Shown here: piece by piece, positions 52,289-61,676 of the stretch | Layout: every line of letters begins with the position of its first letter | Position numbering within the stretch: the stretch's first letter is position 1 | Assembly: GCA_018701215.1 (NCBI GenBank) | Contig: JABIWH010000050.1 | Location: 372,001 to 436,000, forward strand | DNA from: Rhodospirillaceae bacterium | GTDB taxonomy: Bacteria; Pseudomonadota; Alphaproteobacteria; GCA-2731375 | Reading direction: 5' to 3' | DNA length: 64,000 nucleotides | The notes under the pieces: generated by a model | Databases searched by the model: none | Seen by the model: only the letters and a program-made list of their open reading frames with translations | Told to the model about the DNA's origin: nothing | Program-made: the position numbers and the translations under genes

Positions 52289-53589
52289 GTGGTGCAGCTG
52301 ATACGCCTTTACGATTGGGCATTGCCGGCCTGGGCACGGTCGGCGGCGGTGTTGTCCGCATGGTGCAGACCCATGGCGAACTGCTTGCCGCGCGCAGCGG
52401 CCGGCCTATGCAAATCACGGCTGTCTCGGCCCGCGACAAAAACCGCGACCGCGGCCTGGATTTAGGCGCCTTCACCTGGTACGACGATCCGGTTGATCTG
52501 GCTCGCAGCGACGAGATCGATGTATTGGTGGAATTGATTGGCGGCGATGATGGCCCGGCCAAACTGGCCGTGGAAGCCGCGATTGCCAACGGTAAGGATG
52601 TCGTGACCGCCAATAAGGCATTGATCGCACATCACGGCACCGCCCTGGCCGGCGCGGCGGAAGCCAAAGGCGTGGCCCTGAATTACGAAGCGGCGGTGGC
52701 GGGCGGTATCCCCATCGTCAAGGCCATGCGCGAAGGGTTGGCCGGCAACAGCTTTTCCCGCGTCTACGGCATCCTGAATGGGACCTGTAATTACATTCTC
52801 TCCGCCATGCGGGACAGCGGCCGGGATTTCTCGGATGTCCTGGACGAGGCCCAGGCCCTGGGCTACGCCGAGGCGGACCCGGCCTTTGACGTTGATGGCG
52901 TGGATGCGGCCCACAAGCTGGCGATCCTGACCTCTTTGGCATTTGGCTGCCCCGTCAACCTGGACGCCGTGCATATCGAAGGCATCCGCCAGGTATCCGC
53001 GGTTGATATCGAATTCGCCACCGAACTGGGCTATCGCATTAAATTGTTGGCTATCGCGCGCCTGACAGATAACGGGGTCGAGCAACGGGTACACCCCTGC
53101 ATGGTCGCCGAGGGCACCTCGATCGCCCATGTTGATGGCGTCTTCAATGCCGTGGTGGCGGAAGGCGATTTCGTGGATCGGGTGGTTTTCGAAGGCCGGG
53201 GTGCCGGCGAGGGGCCGACGGCTTCCGCCGTGCTCGGGGATCTGGTGGATATTGGCCGCAATATTCGCCTACCCGCGTTTTCCGTGCCCGCCGCCGCCCT
53301 GCAGACATTGCAACCCGCGCCCATGGATAGCCACGTTGGCCCCTACTATGTCCGCCTCTCGGTACTGGACCGCCCTGGCGTGATCGCCGATATTTCAGCC
53401 ATCTTGCGGGACGAGCATATTTCCATCGGCTCCATGCTGCAGCGGGGCCGTAATCCGGGCGAAGCGGTCACGGTGGTATTGATCACCCACGAAAATGAAG
53501 AGGCCGCCATGAGCCGGGCAATGGCCTTGATCGGCGGCCTGGAAGCGGTGCTTGAAGAGCCAAAAATCATTCGTATCGAGGCGCTATAG
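52285..53589 (+). CDS. hom: Homoserine dehydrogenase
   Basis: 434 residues. The NAD(P) motif is GLGTVGGGVVRM, and the catalytic domain has FSRVYGILNGTCNYILSAM and ALGYAEADPAFDVDGVDAAHK. A C-terminal ACT domain (residues about 350-430) suggests feedback control by an amino acid, typically threonine. It makes homoserine from aspartate semialdehyde for threonine and methionine. Start ATGA overlaps the aminotransferase stop. Confidence 0.97.
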   Translation: MSGAADTPLRLGIAGLGTVGGGVVRMVQTHGELLAARSGRPMQITAVSARDKNRDRGLDLGAFTWYDDPVDLARSDEIDVLVELIGGDDGPAKLAVEAAIANGKDVVTANKALIAHHGTALAGAAEAKGVALNYEAAVAGGIPIVKAMREGLAGNSFSRVYGILNGTCNYILSAMRDSGRDFSDVLDEAQALGYAEADPAFDVDGVDAAHKLAILTSLAFGCPVNLDAVHIEGIRQVSAVDIEFATELGYRIKLLAIARLTDNGVEQRVHPCMVAEGTSIAHVDGVFNAVVAEGDFVDRVVFEGRGAGEGPTASAVLGDLVDIGRNIRLPAFSVPAAALQTLQPAPMDSHVGPYYVRLSVLDRPGVIADISAILRDEHISIGSMLQRGRNPGEAVTVVLITHENEEAAMSRAMALIGGLEAVLEEPKIIRIEAL

Positions 53590-53631
53590 TTTCGCTACAA
53601 TACCTAGTACAGAGAATCATAGGGGCGCGTA

Positions 53632-54591
53632 ATGGCCGAAAATATCATATTGGACCGTAATCTGACCATCGAGGCCGTGCGGGTCACGGAGGCCGCCGCC
53701 ATAGCAGCCGCGGAAACCATGGGCCGGGGCGATGAAAAAATCGCTGACCAGGCCGCCGTGGATGCCATGCGCACGGCCCTGAACCGCCTGCAAATGGCGG
53801 GTACGGTGGTTATCGGCGAAGGTGAGCGGGACGAGGCGCCGATGCTGTTCATCGGCGAGGAGGTCGGCACCGGCAATGGACCGAAGATCGATATCGCCCT
53901 CGACCCGCTTGAAGGCACGACCATTACCGCCAAGGGCATGCCCAACGGCCTGGCCGTTTTGGCGCTGTCCGAGCATGGCGGGCTGCTGAACGCGCCGGAC
54001 GTCTATATGGACAAGATCGCGGCGGGGCCCCTGGTGCCCCCAGGCGCCATTGATCTGGACAATACAGCCGGTGAAAACGTCGCCAATGTGGCCAAGGCCC
54101 TGGGCAAGGATACCAAGGACGTGGTGGCCTGTATTCTGGACCGGCCCCGGCATGGGGAATTGATCGCCGCCGTGCGCGAGGCCGGCGCCCGCATCGTCCT
54201 GATCGGCGATGGTGATGTCGCCGGCGTCATGGCGACCGCCATGCCGGAAACCGGCATTGACCTTTACATGGGCACCGGCGGTGCGCCTGAAGGCGTGCTC
54301 GCGGCCGCCGCCCTGCGTTGCATCGGCGGCAATATTCAAGGCCGCCTGCTGTTCCGCAACGATGATGAACGGGGCCGTGCCGCCAAGGTCGGGGTCGAGG
54401 ATCTGAACCGCAAATACGAGATTACCGATCTGGCCTCGGGCGATGTGATCTTTGCCGCGACCGGTGTTACGGACGGCAATATGTTGCAGGGTGTGCGCCG
54501 AACGGCGAAATATCTCTCTACGGAATCCGTTGCCATGAGGGCCCGCACGGGCACCGTGCGCTGGATCCGTATGCAACATCCCATCAAATAG
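53632..54591 (+). CDS. glpX: Class II fructose-1,6-bisphosphatase
   Basis: 319 residues, typical length. The metal-site region reads VVIGEGERDEAPMLF and DIALDPLEGTTITAKGMPN, the lithium-sensitive phosphatase signature of the GlpX family. Near the C-terminus are GDVIFAATGVTDGNML and a tail ending IRMQHPIK. It dephosphorylates fructose 1,6-bisphosphate in gluconeogenesis. It is 42 bp after hom and 7 bp before recJ. Confidence 0.97.
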   Translation: MAENIILDRNLTIEAVRVTEAAAIAAAETMGRGDEKIADQAAVDAMRTALNRLQMAGTVVIGEGERDEAPMLFIGEEVGTGNGPKIDIALDPLEGTTITAKGMPNGLAVLALSEHGGLLNAPDVYMDKIAAGPLVPPGAIDLDNTAGENVANVAKALGKDTKDVVACILDRPRHGELIAAVREAGARIVLIGDGDVAGVMATAMPETGIDLYMGTGGAPEGVLAAAALRCIGGNIQGRLLFRNDDERGRAAKVGVEDLNRKYEITDLASGDVIFAATGVTDGNMLQGVRRTAKYLSTESVAMRARTGTVRWIRMQHPIK

Positions 54592-54598
54592 TGACGCC

Positions 54599-56413
54599 AT
54601 GAACGACGCGGCGGCGGCGCCTTCGCGGACCGGGGACACGGCTGTTCTGGATGTGGAGCAATCGGTCTCAGGCCGCTTTTGGCGGCAACGGCACGCCGAT
54701 GACCGTACCGCGCTGGCGCTTTCGCAACGCCTGGGCGTGCCGGATATCGTGGGCCGGGTTCTGGCCGGACGTGGCGTCGGGATCGAGGATGCCGAGGGTT
54801 TCCTGAACCCGACCCTAAAATCCGCCCTGCCCGACCCGTCGCGATTACGCGACATGGACAAGGCCGCCGAACGCCTGGCGAAGGCTATCGAGGGTGGCGA
54901 ACAGGTTGCGGTGTTCGGCGACTATGATGTGGACGGGGCCACGTCGTCGGCGCTTCTTGATCGTTATTTCAAGGCCATCGGCGTGGCGCTGAAAGTCTAT
55001 ATTCCGGATCGGCAAAAAGAAGGCTATGGCCCCAATGCGCCAGCTCTTTTGGCGCTGCGCCAACAAGGCGTGGCCGTGGTGGTGACCGTGGATTGCGGCA
55101 TCGCGGCGTTCGAGCCGCTGGCCGCCGCCGCCGATGCCGGCCTGGATACCATCGTCGTGGACCATCATCAGGCGGAGCCGCGCCTGCCGACCGCCGTCGC
55201 CGTGGTCAATCCGAACCGCCTGGATGATGACAGTGGCCTGGGGCAACTGGCCGCCGTGGGCGTTACCTATCTGCTGGTCGTGGCCCTGAACCGAGCCCTG
55301 CGCCAGCGCGGCTGGTTTAAAGGCAGCCGGGAGCCGAACCTGCTGCAATGGCTGGACCTGGTTGCGTTGGGCACGGTTTGCGATGTTGTGCCCCTGACCG
55401 GACTGAACCGGGTGCTGGTGGCCCAGGGCCTAAAAATTGCCGCGAACCGCGACAATCCGGGCCTGGCGGCCCTGTCGGATCTTGCCGGCGTGGATCAACG
55501 TCCCGGTGCCTATCACCTGGGCTTTGTCTTCGGGCCGCGCCTGAACGCCGGGGGCCGCGTGGGCAATTCCCATCTGGGCGCCAAATTGCTGGCCACGGAC
55601 GATATGAACGAGGCCCAGGCCATCGCGGCGAAATTGAATGACTTCAACCTGGAACGGCGCGAGATCGAGGCCGCGATCCAAACCCAGGCCATAGAACTGG
55701 CCGAGGCGAAGTGGGCTGGGGGGCCTGGGCAACAGCCCCTGGTGTTTCTGGCCGATCCGCGCTGGCACCAAGGGGTAATCGGTATCGTTGCCTCGCGCCT
55801 GAAGGACCGCTACCGCCGGCCCACCATTATCGTCGCCATGGATGGCGAGGTGGGCAAGGGATCGGGACGCTCGATCCCCGGGGTCAACCTGGGCGCCGCC
55901 ATCACCGCCGCCAAGCAGGCGGGTTTGCTGCTGGCCGGTGGCGGCCATGCCATGGCGGCGGGGCTGACCGTGGCGCTCAACAGGCTGGCGGAACTGGAAA
56001 CATTCCTGAGCGAACGCATTGCCGAGGCCATGGCCGGGCAGCCGCAAAGTCACTCCTTGGGTCTGGACGGCGTGCTGACAGTATCGGGGGCCAGCCGGGA
56101 TCTGTTCGACACTTTGGAAAGCGCGGGACCATTCGGTGCCGGTCACCCCGAACCACGCTTTGCCATCGCCAATGCGGATGTGGTCAAGGCGGATCTGGTG
56201 GGTCAGAACCATGTGCGCATGGTGCTCGCCGGCGCCCGCGGCGGCAGGCTGAAAGGCATCGCATTTGGCGTCGCTGACAGCCCGTTGGGCCAGGCCATGC
56301 TGTCGGCCCAGGGCCGCAGCTTGCACCTGGCGGGTCATCTGCGGGCGGATGATTGGCAGGGCCGGCGCGGGGTGCAGTTGTTCATCGAGGACGCGGCATT
56401 TCCAGAAAATTAA
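54599..56413 (+). CDS. recJ: Single-stranded-DNA-specific exonuclease RecJ
   Basis: 604 residues. The DHH phosphoesterase motifs are VAVFGDYDVDGATSSALL, TVDCGIAAFEPL and IVVDHHQAEPRLP. The second half contains the DHHA1 motif GGGHAMAAGLTV and the OB-like C-terminal region. RecJ degrades 5' single-stranded DNA in recombinational and mismatch repair. The start codon lies 7 bp after the glpX stop. Its stop is about 90 bp before a tRNA gene. Confidence 0.96.
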   Translation: MNDAAAAPSRTGDTAVLDVEQSVSGRFWRQRHADDRTALALSQRLGVPDIVGRVLAGRGVGIEDAEGFLNPTLKSALPDPSRLRDMDKAAERLAKAIEGGEQVAVFGDYDVDGATSSALLDRYFKAIGVALKVYIPDRQKEGYGPNAPALLALRQQGVAVVVTVDCGIAAFEPLAAAADAGLDTIVVDHHQAEPRLPTAVAVVNPNRLDDDSGLGQLAAVGVTYLLVVALNRALRQRGWFKGSREPNLLQWLDLVALGTVCDVVPLTGLNRVLVAQGLKIAANRDNPGLAALSDLAGVDQRPGAYHLGFVFGPRLNAGGRVGNSHLGAKLLATDDMNEAQAIAAKLNDFNLERREIEAAIQTQAIELAEAKWAGGPGQQPLVFLADPRWHQGVIGIVASRLKDRYRRPTIIVAMDGEVGKGSGRSIPGVNLGAAITAAKQAGLLLAGGGHAMAAGLTVALNRLAELETFLSERIAEAMAGQPQSHSLGLDGVLTVSGASRDLFDTLESAGPFGAGHPEPRFAIANADVVKADLVGQNHVRMVLAGARGGRLKGIAFGVADSPLGQAMLSAQGRSLHLAGHLRADDWQGRRGVQLFIEDAAFPEN

Positions 56414-56504
56414 TGTCCATCATGCTAAGAACCCGTGGCAGTCAGAAATATCGCAGATCAAGCTTGCTTTTTGCCGCTGATTTAGCTACTTCCTCCTGCA
56501 CCGC

Positions 56505-56580
56505 GACCCCGTAGTCTAAAGGTTAGGATGTCGGCCTTTCAAGCCGAAGATGCTCGGTTCAAGTCCGGCCGGGGTCGCCA
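56505..56580 (+). tRNA. tRNA-Glu (anticodon TTC), CCA encoded
   Basis: A 76-nt cloverleaf. The acceptor GACCCCG pairs with CGGGGTC, the discriminator is G, and CCA is encoded at 56578-56580. The anticodon arm is TCGGC-CTTTCAA-GCCGA with anticodon TTC, and the T loop is TTCAAGT. The T stem is weak: it has one G-U pair and one C-C mismatch at positions 49-65. It could still fold. It lies between recJ and a DUF3237 gene. Confidence 0.9.
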
Positions 56581-56738
56581 TTTTTCCCATCCGAAATAAG
56601 TTGATAAATCCCGACCGGCTGGCCAAGGCGCGCGGCCATGCCCTAGGCTGACCTTGGCGCATGGCAAAATTCCCCTTCCCCACGGCCATCCTTGTGTATG
56701 ATGCAGGGCAAAGCCAATGTTATTCAGGAGGCGCACGC

Positions 56739-57200
56739 ATGAGCGGGATAGAAACGGAATTCCTGTTCGAAATTTCCGCCAATCTAGCCGCGATCCGGGA
56801 CCTGGGGGCCACGCCGCTGGGCAACCGGCGCATTGCCGAGGTCTCCGGCGGCAGCTTCGAAGGACCAAAATTGCGCGGCCGGATTTTACCGGCGGCGGGC
56901 GGCGATTGGCTGGTCATCCGCAACGACGGCGTGCTGCAGCTGGATGTGCGGATCACCCTGGAAACAGATGACGGCGCCTTGATCTACATGACCTATCGCG
57001 GTGTGCGCCATGGACCCGACGATGTTATCTCGCGCCTCAACGCGGGCGAGGACGTGGATCCGTCGGAATTCTATTTCCGCACGGCGCCGTTTTTTGAAAC
57101 CGGGACGGAGAAATATGCCTGGCTAAACAGCATCGTCTGCGTTGCCAAGGGCAGCCGCGCCCCAGGTGGCGTGGCGTACCGGGTTTTTGAAGTTCTGTAG
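56739..57200 (+). CDS. DUF3237-family protein
   Basis: 153 residues from an ATG preceded by CAGGAGG. The family features are a beta-rich fold with LGATPLGNRRIAEVSGGSF, RGRILPAAGGDWLVIRNDGV and the closing YFRTAPFFETGTEKYAWLN. DUF3237 proteins are thought to be lipocalin-like enzymes of unknown reaction. The 158-bp gap to the tRNA upstream holds its own promoter. The small membrane protein at 57216 follows by 15 bp on the same strand. Confidence 0.9.
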   Translation: MSGIETEFLFEISANLAAIRDLGATPLGNRRIAEVSGGSFEGPKLRGRILPAAGGDWLVIRNDGVLQLDVRITLETDDGALIYMTYRGVRHGPDDVISRLNAGEDVDPSEFYFRTAPFFETGTEKYAWLNSIVCVAKGSRAPGGVAYRVFEVL

Positions 57201-57215
57201 GGAAGCGAGCGGAGC

Positions 57216-57482
57216 ATGGGTAACATCGATATTCGTAGAATTCTCGGCACCGGCATAAAGCTGCTGCTGGTCTGCCTGTTGGTCGGCTGGGTGCTGTCGG
57301 TGATCGAGGTGGATGCCTTGGGCTTTATCCGCTTCCTCTCCCAATCCCTGCGCCATGCGGGGGAATTGGCGGCGGATGCCGTGCGCTGGGGTGTGCCCTA
57401 TATCCTGTTGGGCGCGGTCATCGTGGTGCCCTTCTATATCATTAAACTGGGCCTGGATATGTTGAAACGCCGCAAACGCTGA
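57216..57482 (+). CDS. Small membrane protein, DUF6460-like
   Basis: 88 residues with two hydrophobic segments, LLLVCLLVGWVLSVI near the start and YILLGAVIVVPFYIIKLGL near the end, with a basic KRRKR tail. Short alphaproteobacterial proteins of this layout are annotated DUF6460. No catalytic residues are apparent, and the function is unknown. It follows DUF3237 with a GGAAGCGAGCGGAGC leader. Confidence 0.72.
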   Translation: MGNIDIRRILGTGIKLLLVCLLVGWVLSVIEVDALGFIRFLSQSLRHAGELAADAVRWGVPYILLGAVIVVPFYIIKLGLDMLKRRKR

Positions 57483-57522
57483 TCCGGGCGGTAATGGAAA
57501 ATCGAGCGAGGCGGGCAAGATT

Positions 57523-58548
57523 ATGATCCAGTTCGGCTTGATGAACCGGGGACAGTTTCCGGTCGGCGGGGATGCCGCCCAGCACTGGGCGGAGATGCTG
57601 GAACAGGTGCGCTGGGCCGAAAAAATGCGCTTCGATTCCATCATGAAAGGCTCCCACTACACCACGCACCCACTATCGGAATTCCAGCAAGTGCCGTTCC
57701 TCTCGCGCATCATGGCCGAGGCGCCCTCTTTGCGCCTGATCGCCGGCGTGGTACTGCTGCCCCTGCACAAGCCTCTCGATATCGCCGAACAGTTCGCCAA
57801 CATCGATGTCATGTCGGGCGGGCGGTTGATCTTTGGCGTCGGTATCGGCTATCGCGATGTGGAGTTCCGCGCCTTTGGCACCACGCAAAAGCAAGCCGGC
57901 CCGCGCATGGAAGAGGGGTTGGAGGCCATTAAGCGGCTGTGGAGCGAGGACAAGGTCTCCATGCGGGGCTCGCATTTTGAATTGATCGATGCGGTTTGCA
58001 CCATCAAACCGGCGCAACAACCCATGCCCCCCATTTGGACCGGCGCCAATGCCGACGTCGCCATCCGCCGCGCGGCCAGATTGACCGATGCCTGGTTCGT
58101 CAACCCGCACAACCGTCTGGACACCATCGAGCGGCAGATGCAGGTTTATCGCCGCGAGCTGGACGCCTGCGGCAAACCTTTTCCAAAAGAATTCCCCATG
58201 ATGCGCGAGGTCGTGGTGGCCAAGTCCCGGGAAGAGGCCATGCGCATGGCACAGCCGTATCTGGAGGCGAAATACAACGCCTATCATCAATGGGGCCAGG
58301 ACAAGGTGATGCCGGCGGGGGATAACAATTTTGACATCGATTTCGAGGAACTGGTCCAGGACCGCTTCCTGTTCGGCTCTCCCGAAGAAATCGCCGAACA
58401 GATCCTCGATCTGACGCGCCGCTTTGGCGTCAATCATTTCGTCATGGGCGTGCAGTTTCCCGGCATGCCGCAACAAATGGTCCTCGACGAGATGCAGATG
58501 CTGTCGGAAGAGGTGTTTCCCCTGGTGCGGGCGGGCATCAACATGTAG
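57523..58548 (+). CDS. Luciferase-like flavin monooxygenase (LLM family)
   Basis: 341 residues. The bacterial luciferase-like barrel is shown by WAEKMRFDSIMKGSHY near the N-terminus, DVMSGGRLIFGVGIGYRDVE (the family's SGGR/GxGxG turn), and PPIWTGANADVAIRRAARL. Such enzymes use reduced FMN or F420; which is used cannot be told here. It lies 40 bp after the small membrane protein and 18 bp before the VOC gene, so these are probably co-transcribed. It may oxidise an aldehyde, sulfonate or aromatic compound. Confidence 0.87.
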   Translation: MIQFGLMNRGQFPVGGDAAQHWAEMLEQVRWAEKMRFDSIMKGSHYTTHPLSEFQQVPFLSRIMAEAPSLRLIAGVVLLPLHKPLDIAEQFANIDVMSGGRLIFGVGIGYRDVEFRAFGTTQKQAGPRMEEGLEAIKRLWSEDKVSMRGSHFELIDAVCTIKPAQQPMPPIWTGANADVAIRRAARLTDAWFVNPHNRLDTIERQMQVYRRELDACGKPFPKEFPMMREVVVAKSREEAMRMAQPYLEAKYNAYHQWGQDKVMPAGDNNFDIDFEELVQDRFLFGSPEEIAEQILDLTRRFGVNHFVMGVQFPGMPQQMVLDEMQMLSEEVFPLVRAGINM

Positions 58549-58565
58549 CGAGAAAGGCGAAATGA

Positions 58566-59375
58566 ATGCCTGCTCCATCGGAGCTAAAGCTTGAACATGT
58601 CGTCATTCGCGTTGACGACCTGGATATCGCCACCCGGGACTTCACGTCTCTGGGCTTCAATGTGGTCTACGGCGGGGTGCATGGGTCAGGCTTCACCCAC
58701 AATGCGCTGATACATTTTCAGGACGGTACATTTTTCGAGCTCATCGCATTTCGCAGGAGGCTGCTTTTGAAAACCCTGCTCAATTCGGGGCTCTTGAACA
58801 TTGTTCTGAAGAATACCGATAACCACATCAAATACCGCTTCGTCGAGGGCATCCGTTTTCCGGAAGGGTTCATGCATTCCGCGCTGTTGTCCTTGGATAT
58901 CACGCAGGACACTGAACAGGCGAACCGCCGAGGCCTGAAAACCACGAAGCCGATACCGTTTCAGCGGGAAAAGCCCAACGGCGAGACCGTCAGCTGGAAT
59001 ATTATGTCGCCCTTCACCGATGCCCTGCCATTCCTCCGGGATGCCTATGTCCCCGAGCAGAAAATGAGCGAGGCTGATACCCGCCACGACAATGGCGCGC
59101 TTGGTATTTCAAGCGTCGTCTACGCGGTCAACGATTTGGCGGCGGCAAAAAGCAGTTACGAGCAACTGCTGGGAACGGAGATTGCTATTTCAAATCAGGA
59201 TGGGACGCAGCGGGCCGAATTCAAACTTGCTGACGTATCCATGGTGCTGCTGCCCGATAATGCCCAAAACAGTAGTAGAGAGACGCCTATTCAGGTGACA
59301 TTGAACGCCGATGAAAACGCGTCTACTGGCCAACTGCCCTTGGAAAAAACCCATTCCGCCAGGATTATTTTTTGA
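58566..59375 (+). CDS. VOC-superfamily glyoxalase-like protein
   Basis: 269 residues with two glyoxalase-fold modules. The first reads LEHVVIRVDDLDIATRDFTSLGFNV with HNALIHFQDGTFFELIAF, whose metal-type His and Glu are visible. The second opens at SSVVYAVNDLAAAKSSYEQLLG. It resembles Glyoxalase_3-type proteins. It may be a dioxygenase, isomerase or binding protein. It is 18 bp after the LLM gene and converges with the second LLM gene 12 bp later. Confidence 0.78.
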   Translation: MPAPSELKLEHVVIRVDDLDIATRDFTSLGFNVVYGGVHGSGFTHNALIHFQDGTFFELIAFRRRLLLKTLLNSGLLNIVLKNTDNHIKYRFVEGIRFPEGFMHSALLSLDITQDTEQANRRGLKTTKPIPFQREKPNGETVSWNIMSPFTDALPFLRDAYVPEQKMSEADTRHDNGALGISSVVYAVNDLAAAKSSYEQLLGTEIAISNQDGTQRAEFKLADVSMVLLPDNAQNSSRETPIQVTLNADENASTGQLPLEKTHSARIIF

Positions 59376-59387
59376 GTCCCACGGTCT

Positions 59388-60284
59388 TTACAGCTTGGAC
59401 CATACCCGTTGCATGAAATGCTCCATGGCATCGGTGTTTTCCGCCACATCCGCACTGGAAACGCCAACCACGATTTCATCCAGCCCGGCTGCTTCATAGG
59501 CCTTGATGGTTTCGACGATATCATCATCCGTACCGGTCAGCGCGGTGCGGTCCTGCACCGGGGCGCTGGGCGCTTTGCCGGTAAAACGTACGGGCAATGT
59601 CAGCGAAAATTGCAGATCCGCAGGATCGCGGCCCGCCGCTTCCATTTCCTTGATTATATCCTGACGGCCCTCGGCGAACTGGCTGGGCGATTGCCGCAGG
59701 GTGTGCCAGCCGTCGCCGAAACGCACCACGCGGCGCTTGGCGGCGGCGCTGGAGCCACCGATCAACAGTGGTGGATAGGGGGCCTGCAATGGTTTTGGGG
59801 AAAACTTCAGGCCGGAATAGCGGTAATATTCGCCCGCGAACTCCGGCGTATCCTGGGTCCATAGCGCCTGCAGCGCGCCCAGGATCTCGTCCGTACGCTT
59901 GCCCCGCGTGGCGAAGTCAACGCCCAGGTTCTCGAACTCATCTCGGGTTACCGCGACGCCAACGCCCAGGTCCACCCGCCCACCGGAGAGTTGATCCAAC
60001 GTGGCGACCATTTTGCCCAGCCGCGCCGGATCGTGCCAGGGCAGGACCAGGACCGAGGTGCCCAGGCGAACCGTTTTGGTGGCGCAGGCAATGGCGGTCA
60101 GTACCGTCAGGGCATCATGATAAGGCTTGTCGCCCAGGCGTTCCGCCACATAGGTGGAATGAAACAGATGCTCGCGGACCCAGACGCTGGCAAAGCCCAG
60201 CCGCTCCGCCGTAACGGCAAGAGCCACCAGATCGTTCGGGTCTTCGACGCCCTGATTATTGGGAATACCAAATCCAGCCTTCAT
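59388..60284 (-). CDS. Luciferase-like flavin monooxygenase (LLM family, F420-type subgroup)
   Basis: 298 residues. GFASVWVREHLFHSTY lies in the N-terminal barrel region. QLSGGRVDLGVGVAVTRDEFENLGVD is the glycine turn, and KPLQAPYPPLLIGGSSAAAKRRV follows. Members are often annotated as F420-dependent oxidoreductases, but I see nothing here that establishes F420 instead of FMN. AGAGGA precedes ATG 60284. It is divergent from DUF1445 and convergent with the VOC gene. Confidence 0.86.
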   Translation of the reverse strand: MKAGFGIPNNQGVEDPNDLVALAVTAERLGFASVWVREHLFHSTYVAERLGDKPYHDALTVLTAIACATKTVRLGTSVLVLPWHDPARLGKMVATLDQLSGGRVDLGVGVAVTRDEFENLGVDFATRGKRTDEILGALQALWTQDTPEFAGEYYRYSGLKFSPKPLQAPYPPLLIGGSSAAAKRRVVRFGDGWHTLRQSPSQFAEGRQDIIKEMEAAGRDPADLQFSLTLPVRFTGKAPSAPVQDRTALTGTDDDIVETIKAYEAAGLDEIVVGVSSADVAENTDAMEHFMQRVWSKL

Positions 60285-60419
60285 GACGACGATCCTCTAC
60301 GTGTTCTGAACCTGTAACAACGCCAATAGATCACGCAGCCCATGGAATTGCCAATGAGATCCCGAATGGCTACTCTGAAAGCAAGGAACAGAGGTAGGGA
60401 TGGGGCGGAGGAAGATACA

Positions 60420-61247
60420 ATGCAGAACACGGCAACAGCAACCACGGCGGCGACAGGTTTGAATTCGATCAATCCCGCGCGGGAAGCCAGACTTGCAATC
60501 CGTAGCGGCGAACACAACACCCATACGGGCGGCGTGGCGCCGGGCCACGTTCAGGCCAATATGGTCATCCTGCCAAAAGAATACGCACAGGAGTTTCAAA
60601 CCTATTGCATGCTCAACCCCAAGCCCTGTCCGCTGCTGGCGGTTGGTGATGCGGGCGATCCATCCTTGCCGACGCTGGGCGAAGATATTGACGTGCGCAC
60701 TGATCTGTCAGGCTACCGGGTGTTTGAGAACGGCAAGGAAATCGATGTTGCCTCGGACATCACCGAATACTGGCGTGATGATTTAGTTTCGTTCCCTCTT
60801 GGCTGTTCGCTCTCATTCGAAGAGGCGTTGGTGCAGCACGGGGTGCCGCTCTATCATCGCCAACGGGGTGGCCGCCCCGCCACCTACGTCACCAATATCG
60901 ACACCGCGCCGGCGGGCCGATTCAATGGCAAGATGGTCGTCTCCATGCGCGCCATGAGCCCGGCGGACGCCATTCGCGCCATCCAGATCACCACCCGTTT
61001 TCCAAGTGTGCATGGCGCGCCCGTGCATATCGGCCATCCGGAGGCCATTGGCATCGATGACTTGGACTATCAGGAATTCGGCGGCACGCCGCCGCAAATG
61101 CGGGAGTACGATGTTCCGGTCTTCTGGGCCTGCGGCATCACACCGCAAATCGTCGTCGAAACAGTCAAGCCCAGCTTTTGCATCACCCATCTGGCCGGGC
61201 GCATGCTGGTGACCGACCTGCTGAACACGGATCTCGCGGTTTTATGA
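60420..61247 (+). CDS. DUF1445 / D-glutamate cyclase-like protein
   Basis: 275 residues from ATG 60420, preceded by GGAGGAAG; the longer frame to 60342 lacks such a site. It has the family's ARLAIRSGEHNTHTGG start, PKPCPLLAVGDAG, VSFPLGCSLSFEEAL and a closing CGITPQIVVETVKPSFCITH. It was called a putative hydro-lyase; mammalian relatives are D-glutamate cyclases acting on D-glutamate and 5-oxo-D-proline. The bacterial reaction may be similar but is not proven. It converges on the AhpD-like gene. Confidence 0.9.
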   Translation: MQNTATATTAATGLNSINPAREARLAIRSGEHNTHTGGVAPGHVQANMVILPKEYAQEFQTYCMLNPKPCPLLAVGDAGDPSLPTLGEDIDVRTDLSGYRVFENGKEIDVASDITEYWRDDLVSFPLGCSLSFEEALVQHGVPLYHRQRGGRPATYVTNIDTAPAGRFNGKMVVSMRAMSPADAIRAIQITTRFPSVHGAPVHIGHPEAIGIDDLDYQEFGGTPPQMREYDVPVFWACGITPQIVVETVKPSFCITHLAGRMLVTDLLNTDLAVL

Positions 61248-61257
61248 CCGGACGGCC

Positions 61258-61644
61258 CTACTTCAGGCCCTCATCGACCTCGACGCGATAGGAATTGACC
61301 AGGGCATTGGTTTCGTTGGCCATGCCGACCACGGCCATGACCTCTCTAAGCATGTCATCGCTCATGCCTTGTTTGCGGGCCGAGGCGGTATGGCTTTTTA
61401 TGCAATATTCGCAATTGTTGGACATGGAGATGGCGATATAGATCATCTCCTTGACCATGGGGTCGAGCGCGCCCGGTGCCATTACCTCTGCCAAACTTTC
61501 CCAGGTACGTTTCAGGGTCGCGGGATCGTTGGCCAGATATTTCCAGAAGTTGTTGACGTCGGGCAAATTGCGCGCGGTTTTGATCGCATCAAAAACCGCC
61601 CGCACATCGTCGTTGGCATCGGCATACTCGATCGGGTCAAACAT
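61258..61644 (-). CDS. AhpD-like alkylhydroperoxidase/CMD protein
   Basis: 128 residues from ATG 61644 with GAGGA upstream. The motif NNCEYCIKSHTASARKQG has the CxxC and following His of the AhpD redox branch, unlike the CMD-like proteins at 18104 and 42084. It probably reduces peroxides or acts as a thiol-based oxidoreductase. It sits 32 bp downstream of merR on the same strand, so it could be read through from the mer promoter region, although no functional link to mercury is shown. Confidence 0.9.
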   Translation of the reverse strand: MFDPIEYADANDDVRAVFDAIKTARNLPDVNNFWKYLANDPATLKRTWESLAEVMAPGALDPMVKEMIYIAISMSNNCEYCIKSHTASARKQGMSDDMLREVMAVVGMANETNALVNSYRVEVDEGLK

Positions 61645-61676
61645 ACTTTTTCCTCTCACTACATAATTCTTGGGTT

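Noticed and set aside
53617..54861. Minus-strand frame opposite glpX
   Set aside because: It is a shadow of glpX and the start of recJ, with no family features.
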